From NCBI RefSeq assembly GCF_024648885.1, contig NZ_JANBBF010000011.1, positions 186,001 through 250,000 on the forward strand: 64,000 bases of DNA. Direction: 5' to 3'. Of this stretch, positions 59,347 to 64,000 are shown piece after piece (position 1 is the first letter of the stretch; each line of letters starts with the position of its first letter). Source of the DNA: Prauserella salsuginis (lineage in GTDB: Bacteria > Actinomycetota > Actinomycetes > Mycobacteriales > Pseudonocardiaceae). The notes below the pieces were generated by a model, which saw only the letters and a program-made list of their open reading frames with translations, did no database searches and had not been told where the DNA came from. The position numbers were made by a program, and so were the translations under genes.

Positions 59347-59976
59347 GTGATCGACTACATCCGCGACGGAGCGGAGATCTACCGCCACTCGTTCGCGACG
59401 ATCCGGGAGGAGGCCGATCTCGCCGTGTTGCCGGACGACGTCGCAGGCGTGGCGGTGCGCATGATCCACACGTGTGGCATGCCGGATCTCGTCGATGACC
59501 TGGCCTACAGCCTGGACTTCGTGGAGGCAGGGCGCCGGGCGCTCGAAGCGGGCGCGCCGATCCTGTGCGACGCCAACATGATCGCCAGCGGGATCACCCG
59601 CAAGCGGTTGCCCGCCGACAACGAGGTCATCTGCACCCTGTCCGACGACCGGGTCCCGCGGCTGGCCGAACAGCTCAACAACACACGCTCGGCGGCCGCG
59701 CTCGAACTGTGGCGGGACCGCCTGCCCGGCTCGGTCGTCGCGATCGGCAACGCGCCCACCGCCCTGTTCCGCCTGCTCGAACTGATCAACGAGGGAGTCG
59801 GCAAGCCCGCGGCGATCATCGGTGTCCCGGTCGGGTTCGTGGGCGCCGTCGAGTCGAAGGACCTGCTGATCACGCGTGGTCCGGCGCCCTATCTGGCCGT
59901 GCGCGGGCGGCGTGGCGGCAGCGCGATGGCCGTGGCCGCGGTCAACGCGCTGGCCACGAAGGAGGAGATCCTGTGA
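59347..59976 (+). CDS. cobH: CobH, precorrin-8X methylmutase
   Basis: 209 residues. Moves a methyl group from C-11 to C-12, giving hydrogenobyrinate. Motifs VRMIHTCGMPDLVDDLAYS (catalytic His), GAPILCDANMIASGITRKRL and GNAPTALFRLLELI. GTG 59347 with GGACAGCA upstream. Overlaps the cobIJ start (GTGA). Confidence 0.95.
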   Translation: MIDYIRDGAEIYRHSFATIREEADLAVLPDDVAGVAVRMIHTCGMPDLVDDLAYSLDFVEAGRRALEAGAPILCDANMIASGITRKRLPADNEVICTLSDDRVPRLAEQLNNTRSAAALELWRDRLPGSVVAIGNAPTALFRLLELINEGVGKPAAIIGVPVGFVGAVESKDLLITRGPAPYLAVRGRRGGSAMAVAAVNALATKEEIL

Positions 59977-61496
59977 GCTCCGGAACCGGCGTGCTGTACG
60001 GCGTGGGGCTCGGGCCCGGTGACCCGGAACTGGTGACGGTCAAGGCCGCGCGGCTGATCTCCGAGGCCGACGTCATCGCCTACCACTGCGCCCGGCACGG
60101 CAGGAGCATCGCGCGGTCGGTCGCCGAGCCGTACCTGCGTGACGGCCAGCTCGAAGAGCGGCTCATGTACCCCGTCACCACGGAGACCACCAACCACCCC
60201 GGCGGCTACGAGGGTGCGATCGCCGAGTTCTACGAGCTCGCCGCGAAGCGCCTGGCCGAGCACCTCGACGAGGGCCGCAACGTCGTCCTGCTGTGCGAGG
60301 GCGACCCGTTCTTCTACGGCTCCTACATGTACATGCACGAGCGCCTCGCCGACCGCTACGAGGCCCACGTCGTTCCCGGCGTGACGTCGGTCAGCGGCGC
60401 GTCCGCCGAACTCGGCCGTCCGCTGGTGCAGCGTGACGAGGTGCTCACCCTGCTGCCCGGCACGCTGCCGGCCCCGGAACTCGCCCGCAGGCTGGCCGAC
60501 ACCGAGGCCGCCGCGGTGCTCAAGCTCGGGCGGACGTTCGGTGCCGTGCACGAGGCGCTGAGCGAGGCCGGCCGGCTCGAGGAGGCGTACTACGTCGAGC
60601 GTGCGAGCTGGCAGGTGCAGCGGGTCGAACCGCTCACCGACGTCGACCCCGAGACGGTGCCGTACTTCTCGCTGGCCGTGGTGCCGAGCCCCGCGTACGC
60701 CTCCCGCAAGGCGGGCGCGGACGAGGCACCGGCACCGGAGGGCGACCGTGCCCGTGGGGACGTCGTGGTCGTCGGTCTCGGCCCGGCAGGCCCGGAGTGG
60801 CTGACCCCCGAGGCCGACGAGGCGCTGCGGGAGGCCGAACATCTCGTGGGCTACGGCCCGTACGTGGCGAAGGTGCCGCAGCGGGCAGGGCAGCAGCGGC
60901 ACGCGTCGGGCAACCGCGTGGAGGCCGACCGGGCCCGCGAGGCGTTGCAGCTGGCCGCGGGTGGTGCGCGGGTCGCCGTCGTGTCATCGGGTGATCCCGG
61001 CGTGTTCGCCATGGCCTCGGCGGTGCTCGAGCAGGCGGAGACGTCCGAGTTCGCCGAGGTCGCGGTGCGGGTCGTGCCCGGGGTGACCGCGGCGCACGCG
61101 GCCGCCTCCCGGGTGGGCGCCCCGCTGGGCCACGACTTCGCGACGGTGTCGCTCTCGGACCGGCTCAAGCCGTGGGACGTCATCGAACGCCGCCTCGACG
61201 CCGCCGGGCAGGCGGACCTCGTCGTCGCGCTGTACAACCCGGCCTCACGCAGCCGCACGACACAGCTGGCGGCCGCGCGCGACGTGCTGTTGCGGCATCG
61301 GGCGGCCGACACGCCGGTCGTGATCGCCCGTGACGTCGGCGGCGCCGAGGAGTCGGTGCGCGTGGAGACGCTGGGCGGATTCGACCCCGCCGAGGTCGAC
61401 ATGCGGTGCGTCCTCATCGTCGGTTCGTCCCGCACGCGGGTGCGGACCCAGCCCGACGGCACCCCTCTCGTCTGGACTCCGCGTAGTTACGACTGA
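59973..61496 (+). CDS. cobIJ: CobIJ, fused precorrin-2 C20- and precorrin-3B C17-methyltransferase
   Basis: 507 residues, two tetrapyrrole methylases in one chain. CobI part (about 1-245): YGVGLGPGDPELVTVKAARL, CEGDPFFYGSYMYMHERL. CobJ part (about 258-500): VVVGLGPAGPEWLTPEA, VVSSGDPGVFAMASAVLE, VALYNPASRSR. They add methyls at C-20 and C-17 on either side of the CobG step, so the fusion channels successive intermediates. GTG 59973 is coupled to cobH. Such fusions are known in actinobacteria. Confidence 0.95.
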   Translation: MSSGTGVLYGVGLGPGDPELVTVKAARLISEADVIAYHCARHGRSIARSVAEPYLRDGQLEERLMYPVTTETTNHPGGYEGAIAEFYELAAKRLAEHLDEGRNVVLLCEGDPFFYGSYMYMHERLADRYEAHVVPGVTSVSGASAELGRPLVQRDEVLTLLPGTLPAPELARRLADTEAAAVLKLGRTFGAVHEALSEAGRLEEAYYVERASWQVQRVEPLTDVDPETVPYFSLAVVPSPAYASRKAGADEAPAPEGDRARGDVVVVGLGPAGPEWLTPEADEALREAEHLVGYGPYVAKVPQRAGQQRHASGNRVEADRAREALQLAAGGARVAVVSSGDPGVFAMASAVLEQAETSEFAEVAVRVVPGVTAAHAAASRVGAPLGHDFATVSLSDRLKPWDVIERRLDAAGQADLVVALYNPASRSRTTQLAAARDVLLRHRAADTPVVIARDVGGAEESVRVETLGGFDPAEVDMRCVLIVGSSRTRVRTQPDGTPLVWTPRSYD

Positions 61497-61512
61497 CCCC
61501 CGGCAGGGACCG

Positions 61513-62070
61513 ATGTCCGACACTCCAGACCCCGTGGACGGCCTGCGTGCACTCATGGGCAGGCCGTCTCGCCGGTTCTTCACGGCCGAGCCGGTGCCGC
61601 GCGAGGACGTCGAGCGCATGGTGGACCTCGCGCGGCGAACCGGTTCGGCGCGCAACCGGCAGCCGTGGCGGTTCGTCGCGGTCACCGCTGCCGACGTGCG
61701 CAGGCAGCTCGCCGGATGCGGTGCGTACGCGGGTCACCTCGCGGGCGCACCGTTGGTCATCGTGCTCCTGACCTGCGATAACGGGTTCCGCGACACGCCC
61801 TTCGACCTGGGCCGGGTCGCTCAGTCGCTCACCCTGGCGGCGTCCGTACTGGGCTACGACACGTGCATGGCCACGTTCTACCCCGATGACAACGTCCACG
61901 CCGCGGACCGCCTGCTGGGGATCGACGGCCCGTGGCACGCCGAGCACGCGATGTCCCTGGGCCGCGCTGCGAGACCTGTGGACGGCGCGGCGGGCAACGC
62001 CGCGTCGGGAGGCTCGGCGGTGCCGACGGGGAGACATCCCGTCTCCGAGCTGTTGACCTGGCACGAGTGA
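61513..62070 (+). CDS. Nitroreductase-family flavoprotein in the cob operon
   Basis: 185 residues. FMN site SRRFFTAEPV and GSARNRQPWRF, then GRVAQSLTLAASVLGYDTCM. It lies 16 bases after cobIJ. BluB, which makes the lower ligand dimethylbenzimidazole of B12, is a member of this fold and would fit the context, but the protein is short and I cannot see BluB-specific residues. General nitroreductase is the safe call. Confidence 0.75.
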   Translation: MSDTPDPVDGLRALMGRPSRRFFTAEPVPREDVERMVDLARRTGSARNRQPWRFVAVTAADVRRQLAGCGAYAGHLAGAPLVIVLLTCDNGFRDTPFDLGRVAQSLTLAASVLGYDTCMATFYPDDNVHAADRLLGIDGPWHAEHAMSLGRAARPVDGAAGNAASGGSAVPTGRHPVSELLTWHE

Positions 62071-62163
62071 GCCGCCGGGGCGCTGCGCACCCGTGATCCG
62101 CCCGGCAGCGGCGTGCCGGTCTCAGCAGCGGTGCAGATCTCAGCAACGACGCGCCGGTCGGCA

Positions 62164-62208
62164 GTGGCGGGCCGCGACCGTGACGGTCACTGCGTCGCGG
62201 CCCGCCAC
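62164..62208. terminator. Bidirectional hairpin between the cob operon and emb gene
   Basis: Perfect 15-bp stem GTGGCGGGCCGCGAC/GTCGCGGCCCGCCAC (62164-62178 with 62194-62208). The loop contains GTGAC-G-GTCAC. It ends 3 bases before the emb stop. Confidence 0.88.
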
Positions 62209-62211
62209 CGC

Positions 62212-64000
62212 TCAGCGGCTCTTGGAGTTGCCGTCGGGCTGCTGCGGGCCCGGCCCGGGGGACTGCCAGCCCCACATTGTCCGTTCACCCGTCTCGACCG
62301 CCGGTTCCGTTCCCTGGCGGTACGGCCTGACCTCGTACAGCGATCCCCACGCCTGGCTGGGCTTGCCCTTGACGTAGCTCGGCACCTCGGGGTCGTCGGC
62401 GACCTCTTCGAGGTTGCCGATCGGCCCGCCGCCCTGGCTGCTGGCGATGTTCGACTCGTGGGCCAACGGCTCGGCGACGATCCGGTACTCGGGCATCTCG
62501 TAGATGCCGTTGCGGATCTGCATCGGCCTCAGGCAGGGGTAGACGAACGAGGCGGGCCAGTCGATGTACACCGGTTCGTCGCCGACGCGTTCGGTCAGCG
62601 TGGTGAACGTGGGCACGCGCGGGGCGGTCACGGCGACCCAGCCGTCCTCGGTGAGGTCGTCGTCGCCCGCGGCGACCCGCACGGCGGTGGCACCGTCCGG
62701 CGCCTTGTCGAGGCTCAGCCGCAGGTCCTTCCACTCGTCCTGACCGTCGCCGGTATCCAGCAGCTTCTCGGTGCCGACGACCTCGAAGCCTTGCGGCGTG
62801 GGCTTGCCGAACTCCAGCTCGATCTGCGTCGCCTTGCCGCCCGGCGCGTAGGCCGACAGCGCGACCTGGTCACCGTCGGCGCGGTCGCCGAGCCCGAACC
62901 AGTCCGTTCGCAGCTGTCCGGTCGGGTTCGCCTGCTCGTTGTAACTGCTCCACATCGGCACCGTTTCCGGGGTGAACCCGTGCGGCGGCTCGGCCAGCGC
63001 GTCGCCGTCGCTGATCGGTTCGGTGTGGAAGCCCTCCTGCACGGGACCGTTCGCCCGCTGCGGTTCCGGCAGATCCCCCGGCCGGTTCTGGTCGGGCTGC
63101 TCCTGCGGCGGGGCGGTGCGCTGCTGTCCCTGTGGCAACCGCTGGAGCATGCTCGACACCGGGTCCCGCTCGACCATCACGTAGTCGCCGAGGCCGCAGC
63201 TCGAGCCCAGCACGTGCTCGACGTTCGCCTTGCCGAACGAGTAGGTGTCCCGCTGTGCGTGGATCGCCTTGGCCATGGACCCGACCTCGGCGGTCACGAA
63301 CAGCCCGCTGACCACGACGAACGCCAGCGATCCACGGAACAGCATCCGGCGTTGCGACGGTTGCGGCGCCTCCGGCCGTCCCGAGCGGATGTTCTCGACG
63401 AACGCGTACAGCGCGAACAGGGCGGCCCCGGCCAGCAGCACCGTGGCGATCTTGATGCCGAACAGCTGGGGCGGCATGTTCCACCACGGCACACCGAGGC
63501 GCGAGATGAACCAGTAGGCGTTCGGGCCGGTCAGCGCCAGCGCGGAGACGCCGAGCAGTCCCACCACGAACAGGGCCTGGTTGCGCCGCGATCGCAGCAC
63601 CGACGCGCTGACCGCCAGTGCCGTCAGCGCGGCCATCGCCGCGCCCACGGCGGCGAAGGCGCCGAAGTGGTGCGTGAACTTGGTCGGTGTCAGCGCCATG
63701 AGCAGGAAGAACACCGCCGTGGTGCCGATGAGGCGACGGCTCGGCCCGAGCGCGGCACCCTTGATCCGGCTGCGCCGGAGCAGCACCGCCAGGCACGCCG
63801 CGGTGCACAGCAGGAGCAGCAACACGGGGAAGCGGCGGGTCGCCGAGCCGTCCGCGGAATCGGCGAACAGCAGCTCGTAGCGGTTCAGCTCCTGGAACCA
63901 CGACAGGTTCGGCCCGACCGCGGTCCGCAGTCGCGTGCCCTCCATGACCGTCGCGAACGTCTGGTCGGCGAACACGACGACCAGCACCAGCAGCCCGGTG
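62212..64000 (-). CDS. Arabinosyltransferase EmbA/B/C family (N-terminal part outside window)
   Basis: C-terminal 596 residues, in frame to the window end. Membrane GT-C enzyme adding arabinose from decaprenyl-phospho-arabinose to cell-wall arabinogalactan or lipoarabinomannan. Visible: several membrane helices (VLLLLLCTAACLAVLL, FFLLMALTPTKFTHHFGAFA) and the C-terminal extracytoplasmic carbohydrate-binding domain (QIELEFGKPTPQGFEV, YIDWPASFVYPCLRPM, YRIVAEPLAHESNIA). Gly-Pro-Gln-rich end. Family size is about 1,050-1,100 residues. Presence supports an arabinogalactan-type cell wall. Confidence 0.93.
   Translation of the reverse strand, partial: TGLLVLVVVFADQTFATVMEGTRLRTAVGPNLSWFQELNRYELLFADSADGSATRRFPVLLLLLCTAACLAVLLRRSRIKGAALGPSRRLIGTTAVFFLLMALTPTKFTHHFGAFAAVGAAMAALTALAVSASVLRSRRNQALFVVGLLGVSALALTGPNAYWFISRLGVPWWNMPPQLFGIKIATVLLAGAALFALYAFVENIRSGRPEAPQPSQRRMLFRGSLAFVVVSGLFVTAEVGSMAKAIHAQRDTYSFGKANVEHVLGSSCGLGDYVMVERDPVSSMLQRLPQGQQRTAPPQEQPDQNRPGDLPEPQRANGPVQEGFHTEPISDGDALAEPPHGFTPETVPMWSSYNEQANPTGQLRTDWFGLGDRADGDQVALSAYAPGGKATQIELEFGKPTPQGFEVVGTEKLLDTGDGQDEWKDLRLSLDKAPDGATAVRVAAGDDDLTEDGWVAVTAPRVPTFTTLTERVGDEPVYIDWPASFVYPCLRPMQIRNGIYEMPEYRIVAEPLAHESNIASSQGGGPIGNLEEVADDPEVPSYVKGKPSQAWGSLYEVRPYRQGTEPAVETGERTMWGWQSPGPGPQQPDGNSKSR

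Overview
The window is high-GC actinobacterial chromosome (about 70% GC by eye, frequent GTG/TTG starts, ATGA/GTGA stop-start overlaps). An arabinosyltransferase of the Emb family, an InhA-type enoyl reductase, WhiB, FurA-KatG, a mycofactocin cluster and a 10-methyl-fatty-acid (tuberculostearate type) gene pair together point to the order Pseudonocardiales, perhaps near Saccharomonospora, Prauserella or Amycolatopsis. The genus is inference.

Layout. (1) 1-10.4 kb: right-hand part of a RiPP cluster. It has a class III lanthipeptide synthetase (5' end outside the window), two precursor genes encoding the same 27-residue peptide ending in Ser-x2-Ser-x2-Cys, an MFS exporter and two small accessory genes. 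A coupled set of dissociated fatty-acid enzymes follows: acyltransferase, ThDP enzyme, ketosynthase and enoyl reductase. A C-terminal Cys in a Ser/Ser/Cys motif next to fatty-acid genes resembles lipolanthines (acylated class III lanthipeptides). This is the best candidate for an undescribed system here. (2) 10.4-13.2 kb: furA-katG with a palindromic operator. (3) 13.2-20.6 kb: membrane protein, secreted protein, MBL-rhodanese sulfur enzyme, methyltransferase, WhiB and DNA polymerase IV, separated by repeat-filled gaps. (4) 20.8-25.5 kb: a ParE/ParC-like type IIA topoisomerase pair, then a decayed PIN-toxin fragment. (5) 25.7-39.2 kb: pseudouridine synthase, deazaflavin oxidoreductase, purC, a pyruvate-oxidase-like enzyme, a mycofactocin-type SDR, a neutral ceramidase, an epoxide-hydrolase-like protein, the tmsB-tmsA pair and a PF04672-type methyltransferase. 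(6) 39.8-46.9 kb: mycofactocin genes mftA-B-C-D-SDR-F-E with divergent mftR. (7) 47-53.8 kb: secreted metallophosphoesterase, greA-like factor, tex and ilvD. (8) 54-62 kb: cobalamin genes cobN, cobG, cobH, cobIJ and a nitroreductase. (9) 62.2 kb to the end: C-terminal part of an Emb arabinosyltransferase.

A second theme is the number of short tandem repeat arrays in the gaps (units of 6, 13, 14-15, 16, 18 and 21 bp), mostly just 3' of a stop codon. One 21-bp family occurs at two loci 7.5 kb apart, in the same orientation relative to the gene upstream of it. One hexanucleotide array lies inside the coding region of mftE.
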